Origin: Algibacillus agarilyticus
GTDB lineage: Bacteria; Pseudomonadota; Gammaproteobacteria; Enterobacterales; Alteromonadaceae
NCBI RefSeq assembly: GCF_003286125.1
Contig: NZ_QMED01000011.1
Location: 1 to 64,000, forward strand
Length of the DNA: 64,000 nt
Direction: 5' to 3'
Part shown: piece by piece, positions 9,236 through 19,168 of the stretch
Position numbering within the stretch: position 1 is the stretch's first letter
Layout: the number at the start of each line of letters is the position of its first letter
Made by a program: the position numbers and the translations under genes
The notes under the pieces: model-generated
Told to the model about the DNA's origin: nothing
The model's input: the letters and a program-made list of their open reading frames with translations, nothing else
The model's database searches: none

Positions 9236-9541
9236 TTATGAACGTTTAATTCTGACAATGCGCATGACTTCTACTTCAAACCCTGCAACATGATCAATAT
9301 CAGGGTAATAAATTAGATTTACTTTTGCACCTTGCAACGTTTTATACAATTTTTTACGTTTAAATTTAAAAGGTACATCATAACCTTCTAATAAAATGGT
9401 ATTTAAATACCATTCATCTTTTTGACGTTGCACATGTGATTCTACTGTCGCATCATTTTTTTGCAGTAAATCAGGATTATCAGCGAGCTGTTTCTCTAAA
9501 AGCTTGGCTTTTTGTTTCTCAGTTTTAACTTTTACAACCAT
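9236..9541 (-). CDS. Conserved small hypothetical protein
   Basis: A 101-residue, lysine-rich soluble protein with no signal peptide or membrane segment. The N-terminal third is a charged helix (KTEKQKAKLLEKQLADNPDLL). The rest looks like beta structure (FKRKKLYKTLQGAKVNLIYYP, GFEVEVMRIVRIKR). I do not recognise the family. It starts 8 bp downstream of the DUF2750-like gene's stop on the same strand, so the two are probably co-transcribed. Confidence 0.8.
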   Translation of the reverse strand: MVVKVKTEKQKAKLLEKQLADNPDLLQKNDATVESHVQRQKDEWYLNTILLEGYDVPFKFKRKKLYKTLQGAKVNLIYYPDIDHVAGFEVEVMRIVRIKRS

Positions 9542-9549
9542 ATCAGCAC

Positions 9550-9918
9550 CTACTTAGTCACTTGTTTAATTTTATCTGCAAGCTCAGCAGGTTCGATATC
9601 AATATTATTGTCTGATTCAGCAGACCAATTTAAACCAATACATAAACCATCTTGGTGAATACCTGAAATCCATTTATCAACAAAGGCTTCACGTGCTATT
9701 TCTAATACTTGAAAGGCTTCATAGCCCGCCATTTTTGCAATGAAACTTTCAGCTGAGGTTAATTCAGACCAGAATGGCATCGAGCGAATGTTCTCTGAAT
9801 TTAACGGTGTTGGAATGCCTTTTTCATCTTGAATAGTCCATACTTTATCAAGTTCAACGATTTGCTGACAAAAAAGAGTTTCGATTTGTTCAATATCAAG
9901 CACTAATATTTCCCCCAT
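9550..9918 (-). CDS. DUF2750-like protein
   Basis: A 122-residue acidic protein. The pattern VDKVW-like LDKVWTIQDEKGIPTPL, then MPFWSELTSAESFI, then EIAREAFVDKWISGI resembles DUF2750 proteins, where a Trp-containing strand is followed by a short 'FWS' turn and a helix. Function is unknown. The start has a strand-correct GGGGGAAAT just upstream. It heads a two-gene unit with the 101-residue protein at 9236. Confidence 0.72.
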   Translation of the reverse strand: MGEILVLDIEQIETLFCQQIVELDKVWTIQDEKGIPTPLNSENIRSMPFWSELTSAESFIAKMAGYEAFQVLEIAREAFVDKWISGIHQDGLCIGLNWSAESDNNIDIEPAELADKIKQVTK

Positions 9919-10107
9919 AAATAATCATGGCCATATTCTACTGGAATTGAGTCTGTATTTCAGAAATAAATAGTAAATTAGGCGATTTTAGCCTATAGGA
10001 GAGTACATTTCTTGTGAACTAAATTTACTGATAGGGAGTATATCTCATTGTTAATAAAGTCACTTTTCACACTATGATAGGTTATTTTTCACACAAAAAA
10101 AATAAAT

Positions 10108-10135
10108 AAAAGGTTTGAAATAGCTCAAACCTTTT
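10108..10135 (-). terminator. Terminator of the nap operon
   Basis: An 11-bp stem, AAAAGGTTTGA with TCAAACCTTTT and a 6-base loop. On the minus strand it is followed by a T-rich run (TTTATTTATTTTTTTT). It lies 21 bp beyond the napC stop codon. Confidence 0.85.
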
Positions 10136-10155
10136 CATTAATTTATCGACTTAAC

Positions 10156-10740
10156 CTACCAACCTTTTACCCCTGTCATGTCAGGCAGGTGATGCGCAAT
10201 GCCTTTGTGGCAATCAATACAGGTTTTTTCGCCACTCGCCAGCGCAGTACTGTGCTGTTCAGCCGCTCGCTTACCTTGTAACGTAAAGTCCATAGAATCA
10301 AAATTATGGCAGTTACGACACTCTAATGAATCATTGGCTTTTAACCGAGCCCATTCATTTTCAGCTAAATGCCGACGTTTTTCTAAAAATTTATCTCTTG
10401 TTGCTATTGTGCCAAATATTTTACCCCACACTTCTTTTGAGGCCGCCATTTTACGCGCGATTTTATCAGACCATTCATGTGGAACATGACAATCAGGGCA
10501 AGTAGCACGCACACCAGACCGGTTAGAATAATGTATCGTCGGTTGCAGTTCTTGAAATACATTTTCTCGCATTTCATGACAACCAACACAAAACTCTTCG
10601 GTATTGGTTAATTCTAAGGCGGTATTAAATCCCCCCCAAAATATAATACCGGCGATAAAACCGCCTAACGCTAAAAAACCTAAACTAAAGTGGATACTGG
10701 GCTTGCTAAATACTTTCCAATATTTCTTAAAGCGCTTCAT
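10156..10740 (-). CDS. napC: NapC tetraheme quinol dehydrogenase
   Basis: A membrane-anchored tetraheme c-type cytochrome that passes electrons from quinol to the NapAB complex in the periplasm. It has 194 residues, with one N-terminal membrane helix (about 17-38). Four CXXCH heme motifs are present: CVGCH, CPDCH, CRNCH and [30 protein letters not shown] block is characteristic of the NapC/NirT family. An AAGGAG ribosome site lies inside the end of napB, whose stop is 3 bp away. It is the last gene of napEFDABC. Confidence 0.96.
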   Translation of the reverse strand: MKRFKKYWKVFSKPSIHFSLGFLALGGFIAGIIFWGGFNTALELTNTEEFCVGCHEMRENVFQELQPTIHYSNRSGVRATCPDCHVPHEWSDKIARKMAASKEVWGKIFGTIATRDKFLEKRRHLAENEWARLKANDSLECRNCHNFDSMDFTLQGKRAAEQHSTALASGEKTCIDCHKGIAHHLPDMTGVKGW

Positions 10741-10743
10741 ACA

Positions 10744-11220
10744 TTACTCCTTAATGAGCTCAGCAATTTTAACCATCGCTTCCATATCAACAAACGTATT
10801 TTCAACGACCGGTTTGGCATCAGTTTGTGGTACATGGCATTGATTACAAAAATAGCGGCGAGGTGACATTTCAGCTAAAAAGTTACCATCTCGATCCATA
10901 TAATGCGTCACAGAAATCATCGGTGCTTGGCTTTCTTCCGTACGGGTGCGGTTATGACACGCCATACATTTATTAACATTCGTATTTATTGGGTAATCAC
11001 GAATGTTATGTGGAATAAGTGGCGGTTGCATCGGGTAATTACGCACTTGCTTTACATCATTAACGATCGGCTTTGCAATCGCTTCTGCGGGCCTATCTTG
11101 ATTAATCTCAGCTTTCAAAATAGGGTTAATCGGATCGGCATGCGCTTTCATCATCAAAGTCAAAGAAAAAAGCATACCAACTGCACATAAAATAAGGGTG
11201 ATCGCATTTTTATTTATCAT
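10744..11220 (-). CDS. napB: NapB diheme cytochrome c subunit
   Basis: The small electron-transfer subunit of periplasmic nitrate reductase. The reading frame extends 26 codons further up into napA, but the tandem ATGs at 11223/11220 sit behind an AGGAG, so the short form is preferred. It opens with a signal peptide (MINKNAITLILCAVGMLFSL...AHA). Two heme motifs are present, CMACH and CNQCH. NapB landmarks include PPLIPHNIRDYPI, MISVTHY and SPRRYFCNQCHVPQ. It lies 10 bp after napA. Confidence 0.95.
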   Translation of the reverse strand: MINKNAITLILCAVGMLFSLTLMMKAHADPINPILKAEINQDRPAEAIAKPIVNDVKQVRNYPMQPPLIPHNIRDYPINTNVNKCMACHNRTRTEESQAPMISVTHYMDRDGNFLAEMSPRRYFCNQCHVPQTDAKPVVENTFVDMEAMVKIAELIKE

Positions 11221-11230
11221 CATTACTCTC

Positions 11231-13726
11231 CTACACCTTTTCCACTTTAACTGCGCATTTTTTATAATCAGTTTGTTTTGAAATAGGATCGGTTGCATCT
11301 AATGTTACTTTATTGATTAAACGGGCTGCATCAAACCAAGGCACAAATACAAGTCCTTCTGGTGGCTTATTACGACCACGCGTTTCGACTCGAATTTTTA
11401 TATTACCGCGACGAGAGCTTAATTTAACTTCATCTCCTCGACGTAAGCCCCGCTTTTTAGCATCAGCTGGGTGCATATAAATCAGCGCATCAGGAATAGC
11501 TTTATGCAATTCAGGTACTCGCTGCGTCATTGAACCACTATGCCAATGTTCAAGCACACGCCCCGTGCTTAACCATAAATCAAATTCATCATCTGGTGAT
11601 TCTGCTGGTGGCTCGTAAGGCAAGGCAAAAATGATAGCGCGCCCATCCGGTTTACCATAAAATTCAAAATCCGTACCGGGTTTAACATAAGGATCTGAGC
11701 CTTCTTTATATCGCCATAATGTCTCTTTGCCATCAACAACCGGCCAACGTAAACCGCGCTCGGTGTGATAACGATCATAAGGTGCTAAATCATGTCCGTG
11801 CTCTCTGCCAAAGGCCGCGTATTCTTCAAACAACCCTTTTTGAACATAAAAACCAACATCACGTGCATCATCGTTAAGGCGATCGTTAGGCACTTCGTCG
11901 AGTGAATAAGCATTGACATTGCCATTTTCAAATAACACTTCAAATAATGTTTTATTGGCTAATTCAGGTTGCTTAGCCACTAAATCAGCAGGCCAAACTT
12001 CATTAATTTTAAACCGTTTTGAAAACTCTAGTAGTTGCCATAAATCCGATTTCGCTTCGCCAGGCGCTTGAACTTGTTGATACCAAGATTGTGTACGACG
12101 CTCTGCGTTACCATAAGCCCCTTCTTTCTCTACCCACATTGCGGCCGGTAAAATTAGATCAGCAGCTTGTGCTGTTACCGTCGGATAGGCATCACTGACA
12201 ATAATAAAATTATCCGGGTTACGGTAACCGGGATAGGCTTCTTCATTAATGTTCGCGGCGGCTTGCATATTGTTATTACACTGCACCCAATACACATTTA
12301 AATCACCATCTTTCAATTTACGGTTATGTAATGCGGCGTGATAACCTGGTTTTGCAGGCACCGTTCCCTCGGGGAGTTTCCAGATTTTTTCAGCGTAAGC
12401 ACGATGTTTAGGGTTCGCGACAACCATATCGGCCGGTAATCGGTGACTAAAAGTACCCACTTCACGTGCGGTACCACACGCTGAAGGCTGGCCTGTTAAT
12501 GAAAAAGGACTATTGCCCGGTGTTGAGATCTTACCCGTTAATAGGTGAATATTATAAATGAGGTTATTAGCCCAAACACCACGTGTATGTTGGTTAAAGC
12601 CCATTGTCCAAAATGACGTAACCTTTTTACTCGGATCTGCGTATATTTTTGCTAATTTAATTAATTGATCCGTTTCTACACCAGAAAGTTCGGCTACATA
12701 TTCAGCCGTATAAGTGCTAACAAACTTTTTAAATGCGTCAAAATCAATAGCGGTTGAACCGCCCGCACTTTTTACATTTTTGGCTTTTTGTTGTAGTGGA
12801 TGTTCATCACGTAATCCATAACCGATGTCCGTTGTGCCCATACGGAAATTCGTGTGTTTATTAACAAAGTCCCAATTAACACTGTCGGTTTGAATAATAT
12901 AATTAGCAATAAAATTAAGAATGGCTAAATCAGTTTGTGGCTTAAATATCATCGGTATATCAGCCAAATCAAAACTACGGTGTTGATAAGTGGATAATAC
13001 AGCAACATCAACATCTGGCTTGCTTAATCGGCGATCAGTTAAACGCGTCCAAAGAATGGGATGCATTTCAGCCATATTTGATCCCCAAAGCACAAATGAA
13101 TCCGCATGTTCAATATCGTCATAACATCCCATTGGCTCATCAATACCAAAGGTTCTCATAAAGCCCCCCACTGCCGACGCCATGCAATGACGAGCATTGG
13201 GATCAATATGATTACTTCTGAAGCCGGCTTTCATTAATTTAACGGCAGCATACCCCTCCATGACAGTCCATTGGCCCGATCCAAACATGCCAATTGAGCC
13301 AGTACCTTTTGCTTTAATGGCGGCTTTATATTTATCTGCCATTACATCAAATGCTTCATCCCAGCTAACAGGAGTGAATTCACCGTTTTTGTCATATGTC
13401 CCGTTTTTCTTACGCAATAAAGGTTTTGTTAATCGATCGGCGCCATACATTATTTTAGATAAAAAGTAGCCTTTAACACAATTCAGTCCCCGGTTTACCG
13501 GTGATTTAATATCACCATGAGTTGCAACAACTTTACCATTTTTAGTTGCAACATTAATGCTACAGCCCGTACCACAAAAGCGACACGGCGCTTTGTCCCA
13601 TTTTAATTGAGTTGACTCAGAACGGGTTATTATATTACTAGCATTTGCCGGTAAAGTGATACCAGCAGCGGTAGCAGCTGCGCTCGCAGCGCTAGCTTTA
13701 ACAAAATCTCGACGCGTTATTTTCAT
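11231..13726 (-). CDS. napA: Periplasmic nitrate reductase catalytic subunit NapA
   Basis: Reduces nitrate to nitrite in the periplasm with a bis-MGD molybdenum centre. It has 831 residues. The Tat signal ([19 protein letters not shown]) is at the N-terminus. The 4Fe-4S cysteines are CRFCGTGC (about 48-55) and the later [10 protein letters not shown]. The likely molybdenum-ligand cysteine is in [15 protein letters not shown], about residue 180. The C-terminal MGD-binding region includes [21 protein letters not shown]. All key motifs are intact. It is followed closely by napB and napC. Confidence 0.98.
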   Translation of the reverse strand: MKITRRDFVKASAASAAATAAGITLPANASNIITRSESTQLKWDKAPCRFCGTGCSINVATKNGKVVATHGDIKSPVNRGLNCVKGYFLSKIMYGADRLTKPLLRKKNGTYDKNGEFTPVSWDEAFDVMADKYKAAIKAKGTGSIGMFGSGQWTVMEGYAAVKLMKAGFRSNHIDPNARHCMASAVGGFMRTFGIDEPMGCYDDIEHADSFVLWGSNMAEMHPILWTRLTDRRLSKPDVDVAVLSTYQHRSFDLADIPMIFKPQTDLAILNFIANYIIQTDSVNWDFVNKHTNFRMGTTDIGYGLRDEHPLQQKAKNVKSAGGSTAIDFDAFKKFVSTYTAEYVAELSGVETDQLIKLAKIYADPSKKVTSFWTMGFNQHTRGVWANNLIYNIHLLTGKISTPGNSPFSLTGQPSACGTAREVGTFSHRLPADMVVANPKHRAYAEKIWKLPEGTVPAKPGYHAALHNRKLKDGDLNVYWVQCNNNMQAAANINEEAYPGYRNPDNFIIVSDAYPTVTAQAADLILPAAMWVEKEGAYGNAERRTQSWYQQVQAPGEAKSDLWQLLEFSKRFKINEVWPADLVAKQPELANKTLFEVLFENGNVNAYSLDEVPNDRLNDDARDVGFYVQKGLFEEYAAFGREHGHDLAPYDRYHTERGLRWPVVDGKETLWRYKEGSDPYVKPGTDFEFYGKPDGRAIIFALPYEPPAESPDDEFDLWLSTGRVLEHWHSGSMTQRVPELHKAIPDALIYMHPADAKKRGLRRGDEVKLSSRRGNIKIRVETRGRNKPPEGLVFVPWFDAARLINKVTLDATDPISKQTDYKKCAVKVEKV

Positions 13727-13752
13727 TTTGTGACCTACTTATTCAACGTTAT

Positions 13753-14016
13753 TTAGGCTGCGTTTTCTTCGATACTTTCATCAAAGTATTCGTGATAAAC
13801 AGGGCTAATATCGATTATATTTTTGACTTGATTCAAAGCATCAGACAGTTTTGCAATATGCTTATGGCTATGGCCTTCCATTGTCACAACTATTTTTCCT
13901 TGGCCGTCATGACCATGAATTTCACAGCCTTCGATTTGATTGCAAGAATCAATAACCGAAGGCATATCCGCTTTCATCGTTCTTACTATAAAACTCGCAA
14001 CATGATATTCAGACAT
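13753..14016 (-). CDS. napD: NapD maturation chaperone
   Basis: An 87-residue cytoplasmic chaperone of the NapD family, which binds the NapA Tat signal and holds back export until the cofactor is loaded. The N-terminal strand YHVASFIVRTMKADM and the central GCEIHGHDGQGKIVVTMEG are family hallmarks. The start overlaps the napF stop by 8 bp, pointing to translational coupling. napA follows after 26 bp. Confidence 0.94.
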   Translation of the reverse strand: MSEYHVASFIVRTMKADMPSVIDSCNQIEGCEIHGHDGQGKIVVTMEGHSHKHIAKLSDALNQVKNIIDISPVYHEYFDESIEENAA

Positions 14017-14533
14017 CAGGCACTTCCTGGTTAGATAAAATTTTAGTGATTAAATTAGCTTCAAATTGAATTGAGGTAGATGGGCAAGGTGAAACACAAG
14101 CTCCACATTGAATACATAAATCAAGATCAATCTGCGGTTTAGCAATGGCATTGTCGATATAGGTAAACTGAATAGCTTGAGGCTCACAGTTTTCACCACA
14201 GCTTCGACAATAAATATCGTTTTGGGTTAAACAGGTATCTAGAATTTTGGGATAAAAATGGGCCGTTTTCGGGTGACGCTTATCAATCGCGTTAGTCGGA
14301 CAGACCGTCACGCACACTTCACAAAAATCACATTCATTTTCATTAAAGTCGAGTTGCGGAAATTGCCCTTCTCCGACGTTTAATACCTTAGTCGGACAGT
14401 GTTTAATGCATTCACCACAACGTGTACAATCACGTGTAAAATCGTCTTCACCTGCACTCCACGGTGGGCGCATAACATTAATTTTGTTGGCCGGCGTGGC
14501 ACGCCAAAAACGGCGTTTGCTTAAATCAACCAT
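14009..14533 (-). CDS. napF: NapF ferredoxin-type protein
   Basis: A cytoplasmic iron-sulfur protein that assists NapA maturation. The frame is open upstream to 14575, but that stretch overlaps napE. The ATG at 14533 gives MVDLSKRRFWRATP, as in other NapF proteins, and lies 2 bp past the napE stop. It has four cysteine clusters: CTRCGECIKHC, CDFCEVCVTVC, CRSCGENC and CIQCGACVSPC. The RPPWS motif is present near residue 22. Length is about 174 residues. Confidence 0.94.
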   Translation of the reverse strand: MVDLSKRRFWRATPANKINVMRPPWSAGEDDFTRDCTRCGECIKHCPTKVLNVGEGQFPQLDFNENECDFCEVCVTVCPTNAIDKRHPKTAHFYPKILDTCLTQNDIYCRSCGENCEPQAIQFTYIDNAIAKPQIDLDLCIQCGACVSPCPSTSIQFEANLITKILSNQEVPDV

Positions 14534-14535
14534 AG

Positions 14536-14694
14536 TTAATAGGTTGTTGGACCAAACAATAATTGCATCATCCAAATACTGAAGCCGTAACCACTCACTA
14601 AAATAATGCTCAATAAAGGAAACAAAACAACCGTGATAAATAAAAACACGCTAAATTCATATTTCTTGGTGATTTGATCAGATTCTTTGCTCAT
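14536..14694 (-). CDS. napE: NapE small membrane protein
   Basis: A 52-codon gene. The translation begins MSKESDQITKKYEFSVFLF, then a membrane helix (TVVLFPLLSIILVSGYGF), then WMMQLLFGPTTY. The FPLL...GYGF.WM.Q...GP pattern is the NapE signature. It is the first gene of the nap operon, directly before napF. The role is unknown; it is often found at this position and may assist assembly in the membrane. Confidence 0.9.
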   Translation of the reverse strand: MSKESDQITKKYEFSVFLFITVVLFPLLSIILVSGYGFSIWMMQLLFGPTTY

Positions 14695-14781
14695 AATATC
14701 CATCTCGTTGTTTTAACAACGGTAAGTTGTTATTGATTTTTAACGATAAATAAATAGTAGAGGCGGTAAGAAAAAGTAACC

Positions 14782-14795
14782 TTGATGTAGATCAA
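14782..14795. promoter_or_regulatory. FNR-type box 1 upstream of napE
   Basis: TTGATGTAGATCAA is a perfect TTGAT-N4-ATCAA palindrome, the FNR consensus. It lies about 88 bp upstream of the napE start, a good place for anaerobic activation of the operon. Confidence 0.8.
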
Positions 14796-14831
14796 GTGAT
14801 TTGAAGCCGTAGAATGATAGAGATGGTTAGA

Positions 14832-14845
14832 TTGATCTAAATCAA
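14832..14845. promoter_or_regulatory. FNR-type box 2 upstream of napE
   Basis: TTGATCTAAATCAA is a second perfect TTGAT-N4-ATCAA site, exactly 50 bp from the first and about 138 bp upstream of napE. It is also 50 bp downstream of the convergent-facing end of the hybrid kinase gene, which does not need it. Confidence 0.75.
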
Positions 14846-14894
14846 CTTTAACAGCATTAGCATTAAGGGGGCTTAAGCAGAGTGTACGCGGCGG

Positions 14895-17558
14895 CTAACT
14901 TTGCCATTTGGCCAGTACATCAGCCAATATTTGTGGATCAATCGGTTTGGACAAATAATCATCCATTCCCGCATTAATACATTGTTCTCTGTCACCTTTC
15001 ATCGCGTTAGCGGTCATCGCAATTATCGGAATACCTTGACCATTTGCCACTTTGTCATTGGTTCTGATATTGCGAGTAGCGGCAAAACCATCCATTTCTG
15101 GCATTAAACAATCCATTAAAATAAATTGATAAAACCCTTCAGGCTGTGTTTCAAGCAGTTTGATAGCAATTAAGCCATTATCTGCAATATCTAACGTAAA
15201 CCCCATGCCTTTAAGTATTTCGCTTGCCACCACTTGATTAACATAATTATCTTCAACAAGTAAAATATGTTTATTGCGATTTTTATTTACGCTTTCTGTG
15301 GGGTTAGCAGTAATGACCTGATTCTCTATATTAACCTCGGCTTCAGCATTTAACGCCAATTCAGCCAACACATTGTCATTCATTAAACCTAAACAGAGTT
15401 CGACAGTGAAACAAGTTCCTTTGTTTTTCTCGCTTGCGACCACAATATGACCTTGCATTAACTCAGCTAAATTTTTAGATATCGCTAAACCTAACCCCGT
15501 TCCACCAAACTCTCGAGTCGTTGAGCTATTTTCTTGTCTAAAAGCATCAAATAAATGAGCCATATTTTTTTCAGCGATGCCAATACCCGTGTCATGTACT
15601 TCTATTTGAATGCGATGAAAATTTGCTTGAGTTTCGATTAAGTTAATAACAATTTTGATTGCACCAGAACTGGTAAATTTAATCGCATTGCTGGTTAAAT
15701 TAGTTAAAATTTGATTAATTCTAACCTCATCGCCAATAACAAATTTAGGTACGGCATCGGCGACTAGCAATGAAAAAGTAAGTCCTTTTTCTTGTGTTTT
15801 TATTTGAGTTAAATCACCAAACGTTTTAAGTAGTTCATGTAGGTTAAAATCTTTATTCTCAAGCACGAGCTTGCCAGCTTCTACTTTAGAAAAATCTAAA
15901 ATGTCATTAATCAAAGTTAATAACGTACTCGCACTTAATTCGGCTAAATCGACATATCGGGCTTGCTTGTCTTTTAATTCAGATTTTTTTAATAAAGCTA
16001 ACATGCCTAAAACGCCATTCATTGGGGTGCGAATTTCATGGCTCATATTAGCTAAAAATTCAGATTTAATGCGTGTTGCAGCTTCGGCTTTATCTTTTGA
16101 ATCTTCGAGTGCCCATGTTTGAAATTCAAGCTCTAGAGCATGCTCTTGCAACTTCTCTTCTGATTCTTTTTGTTGCGAAATATCTTCGATCGCAACATAA
16201 AACCCCACAACATCCCCTTTATGATTAAAGTTAGGGGTAAATGACGACCGGGTATGTCGCGGCCCCTGACTCACTTGGTGAGTTGACACAAACCGGCTAA
16301 CCTCTCCTGACATGGTTTTTTGCACATAAGACTGCAATTTAGCAACCGCTTCATCACCTAAATCTTGATATATTGATTGACCAATCACACTATCTTGCGG
16401 TTTTTTATACCAACGCTCGTAAGTTTTATTCATAAATTGGTACGTTAGCTTTTCATCAACATAAGCCAGTAATGTCGGGACGGCATTCGTAATTTCTTCT
16501 AAAAAATGTTTACTGCTATTTGATTCTTTAGTTTGTTTAACAACTTGTAGTCGAGTGCGCAAAGTTGACATATTGAGATGGTAGACAAACCAAGCCGTTA
16601 AAACGCTAAATAAGCAACCGATAGATAAAATCATCAAGGACGAGTGACCCATTTGCTCACTAATAGATTCTTTTGCCGGGACCGCGGTAACTTGCCATGT
16701 ACGAGCGGCTAAATCATGAATAACGGATTTAGCCGTTAATGCTTCAAATATCGCAGTAGGAAAAACAATTTCACTTAATAACCTTGGTGATTCATTTAGG
16801 TTTGTTATGTCATGTAGCTGTATTTTATGATGCCCTATTAATCCCTTTGATAACGCCTGCTCGAACAACACATTAAGTTGAAAAACTAATATTATATATC
16901 CCTTTATATTGTGCTCATCGGTTTGATATTGATCAAATGGGCGGCTAAATAGCGGTAGCGATATGATAAGACCTAACCCTTCATCTTCAGCTTGAATTAA
17001 TGTTATCGGCGAAGAAGCATATTCTTTGCCGAGCGCTTCCGCTTTTTCTAATGTTGCAAGTCGCTCAGGTTCTGATGACAAATCAAAACCAACCGCGGCT
17101 TCATTGCCTTGTAAAGGCTCTATATAATGTACGGGGAAATAAAATGGTTTTATATCGGCTAATACCAGTTCACCTTCACTGTTTTTAGCTGTAATTTTAA
17201 AGTTTGGGTGGCGTTGTTGATTAGATTTTTCAAATTGTGTTCGTTGCTCATGTCCAACATAAGGCACCCACTCAATTGCTTTTATATCAGCATGTCGAGC
17301 TAAAGCTAATTTACTGGCATAAGCAAACTCTTGTGCTGAAATTTCACCCGAGCTGGCATATAACATTTGGAACGCGTATAAAACTTCTAACTTAAGTTTG
17401 AACTCTTTTTCAATTTGGCCCGCAAAGATTTCTATTTTTCGTTGGTAATCAAGCGCTACTTTTTCAGTTTGAATATGGCTAATTGTGTTCGCGATCAAGC
17501 CAGATAAAGAACATCCAATTAAACAAATAACAACGAATATCATTATATTTTTGCGCAA
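14895..17558 (-). CDS. CHASE-PAS hybrid sensor histidine kinase
   Basis: An 887-residue inner-membrane hybrid kinase. There is a membrane helix at about 5-25, a periplasmic CHASE-like domain (about 75-270), a second helix near 305-325 and a PAS domain near 350-460. HisKA has its His at about 506 (NMSHEIRTPMNGVLG). The HATPase has NLTSNAIKFT, DTGIGIAEKN and GGTGLGLAIS. A C-terminal receiver has its phospho-Asp near 815 (LMDCLMPEMDG), with MTANAM and the Lys in LSKPID. All catalytic residues are intact. It is downstream of and separate from nap. The signal is unknown, and no Hpt or partner regulator lies beside it. Confidence 0.92.
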   Translation of the reverse strand: MRKNIMIFVVICLIGCSLSGLIANTISHIQTEKVALDYQRKIEIFAGQIEKEFKLKLEVLYAFQMLYASSGEISAQEFAYASKLALARHADIKAIEWVPYVGHEQRTQFEKSNQQRHPNFKITAKNSEGELVLADIKPFYFPVHYIEPLQGNEAAVGFDLSSEPERLATLEKAEALGKEYASSPITLIQAEDEGLGLIISLPLFSRPFDQYQTDEHNIKGYIILVFQLNVLFEQALSKGLIGHHKIQLHDITNLNESPRLLSEIVFPTAIFEALTAKSVIHDLAARTWQVTAVPAKESISEQMGHSSLMILSIGCLFSVLTAWFVYHLNMSTLRTRLQVVKQTKESNSSKHFLEEITNAVPTLLAYVDEKLTYQFMNKTYERWYKKPQDSVIGQSIYQDLGDEAVAKLQSYVQKTMSGEVSRFVSTHQVSQGPRHTRSSFTPNFNHKGDVVGFYVAIEDISQQKESEEKLQEHALELEFQTWALEDSKDKAEAATRIKSEFLANMSHEIRTPMNGVLGMLALLKKSELKDKQARYVDLAELSASTLLTLINDILDFSKVEAGKLVLENKDFNLHELLKTFGDLTQIKTQEKGLTFSLLVADAVPKFVIGDEVRINQILTNLTSNAIKFTSSGAIKIVINLIETQANFHRIQIEVHDTGIGIAEKNMAHLFDAFRQENSSTTREFGGTGLGLAISKNLAELMQGHIVVASEKNKGTCFTVELCLGLMNDNVLAELALNAEAEVNIENQVITANPTESVNKNRNKHILLVEDNYVNQVVASEILKGMGFTLDIADNGLIAIKLLETQPEGFYQFILMDCLMPEMDGFAATRNIRTNDKVANGQGIPIIAMTANAMKGDREQCINAGMDDYLSKPIDPQILADVLAKWQS

Positions 17559-17642
17559 AGTATAATTAACCCCATATAAAACCTAATTAAAGTTTATGTT
17601 ATAAACGGTAAAAACGCAGTTTTTTTTACGCAAATAACAGAC

Positions 17643-18087
17643 TAGGGCGTGTTTATCTTTTGTGTATGCTTTTGCAGCTGTATTTGCACAATTTATACAA
17701 GGCAGAGCGATTGCGGTGTCGTTATTCTATAATCAAAGCGATCGGGTTTTAGGGAAAGCCGTCAAGCTTCGAGACCCCATGAGCATATGCTCTATTATGT
17801 GATTGGAGCGAGTAAGCGCTGACAATGAACCATAAAACCTGAGCGAGAAGACTATACATAAAAGAGCGATAAAGACTTTATGCTCCTGCAAAGTCACCTT
17901 ACCCCACATCCATGTGGGGCAACATAGTAGAAATAGTGCAAATGGGCTGCCCTTTGGGTTCAATCCAAAACGTTTTGCTCTTTGTTATTGGCTTTTGACG
18001 TAGAACCACTATGCCATCAAGCCAATGCCGCGATCAAAACGCTTTGGAATTGAACAAAATCTATACCACAAAGATAAACACGCCCTA
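17643..18087. mobile_element. Composite non-autonomous element with 21-22 bp terminal inverted repeats
   Basis: About 445 bp bounded by TAGGGCGTGTTTATCTTTTG on the left and, inverted, CAAAGATAAACACGCCCTA on the right; the repeats match over about 21 bp with one inserted T. No transposase is encoded. A complete 129-bp repeat (17728-17856) sits inside. The rest includes a hairpin with CCCCACATCCATGTGGGG. It occupies the divergent gap between the hybrid kinase and the barrel gene, where promoters would be expected. Confidence 0.7.
17728..17856 (+). repeat. 129-bp repeat family, copy A
   Basis: Bounded by TATAATC...GACTATA (TATAGTC in the other copies) and containing AAGCGATCGGG, AAGCTTCGAGACCCC, GAGCATATGCTC and TAAGCGCTGACAATGAACC. 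It is the same length as copies D and E, and is nested in the larger element at 17643-18087. Confidence 0.88.
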
Positions 18088-18230
18088 ATGTTATCCGTAA
18101 TTTTTGACATCAGCGTACTTTTTTCAATCTACCTTGTTTATTTGCCTACTTGCTATCTTGTAGCTAATATTAATGTGCTTGAGCTCATCTCTTTTTGAGT
18201 TTTTCCGACTAAACATAACGTGGTTTATGC

Positions 18231-19139
18231 ATGCATTTTAAAAACAAAATAATTAACTTCTGCTGGATTTTTTTCAGCTTACTCTATTGTGGTATTAGTG
18301 GAATAGCTTACGCAAGTTCCGTCACTTATTTAAAAGTAAATACCGCGCTTGCTCACGTGAATAATGCCACATTATCGTTGACTAAAACCGATAAAGTGAG
18401 TGACGAAAATATCCAACTATCGGTTCAAGCATTACATAAAAATGAATTTAAACCGCGCCATTTATTATCAGCAAGCGCACAAATTGAAACAACAAAATAT
18501 CATGCATTATCGTCACTCGATGAGCAAAGTATACAAATAGGATTGGGGTATGCATGGCAACCTTATTTTGGGTTTTCAGCTCCCGTTTATAATATAGGCT
18601 TAAAGTACCTATCGAAGACTAATAATACCCATGCTAGAAATAATAATACTTGGCAGATTAATACAAGCGTCAGTAAACGGTTGACGCACAAATTAACCGG
18701 CTCACTGGCTTTGCAAGCGCAAAATTCTGAAGCTCAACACGCCGTATTCGATAATAATGAACTGAGTATATTGGGTCAATTAAGCTATCGATTTAATCAA
18801 CATACCACATGGTTTAGCCAAATTCGTTTCGCTAAAGGCGATATCACCTCTATTAATAGAACAACTAACTGCCAAGCTCAAATGACTGAGCTTTATTATA
18901 ACGCAGACACATATGCTGAAAAAAAATGGCAAGATCAAGCAATGAATCAATTACATTGTGGTGATTGGTGGGCTTATCGCTATGAAGCGAATACCCGTTC
19001 AGGGAGCATTGGTATAAATTACACACTGGCACCGACGCATCAGATCACATTATTACTAAAAAATATTTCTAGCGAGGTATCAAAAAATCTGAGTTATCGT
19101 AATAATGTAATCAAATTAAATTATTATACTTATTGGTAA
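18231..19139 (+). CDS. Predicted outer-membrane beta-barrel protein
   Basis: A 302-residue protein with a signal peptide (about 1-28, ending GIAYAS). The mature part has many alternating polar/hydrophobic strands (IQIGLGYAWQPYFG, LTGSLALQAQNSEA, HTTWFSQIRFAKGD, SIGINYTLAPTHQITLLLKN) and ends in aromatic YYTYW. This is the look of an outer-membrane barrel, but I do not recognise the family. Two cysteines (about 222 and 244) flank a loop and could form a disulfide. It converges on the cyclase gene, with a 29-bp gap. The ribosome site is weak. Confidence 0.7.
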   Translation: MHFKNKIINFCWIFFSLLYCGISGIAYASSVTYLKVNTALAHVNNATLSLTKTDKVSDENIQLSVQALHKNEFKPRHLLSASAQIETTKYHALSSLDEQSIQIGLGYAWQPYFGFSAPVYNIGLKYLSKTNNTHARNNNTWQINTSVSKRLTHKLTGSLALQAQNSEAQHAVFDNNELSILGQLSYRFNQHTTWFSQIRFAKGDITSINRTTNCQAQMTELYYNADTYAEKKWQDQAMNQLHCGDWWAYRYEANTRSGSIGINYTLAPTHQITLLLKNISSEVSKNLSYRNNVIKLNYYTYW

Positions 19140-19168
19140 ATTAGAATAAATGGGGTAAAAACGCACGC

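Noticed and set aside
14533-14575. A longer napF start at 14575
   Set aside because: The extra 14 codons overlap napE in another frame, and the ATG at 14533 gives the usual NapF opening.
17733-17963. A 76-codon frame on the minus strand inside the composite element
   Set aside because: It matches the repeat copies rather than any protein. Related frames appear wherever the 129-bp repeat occurs.
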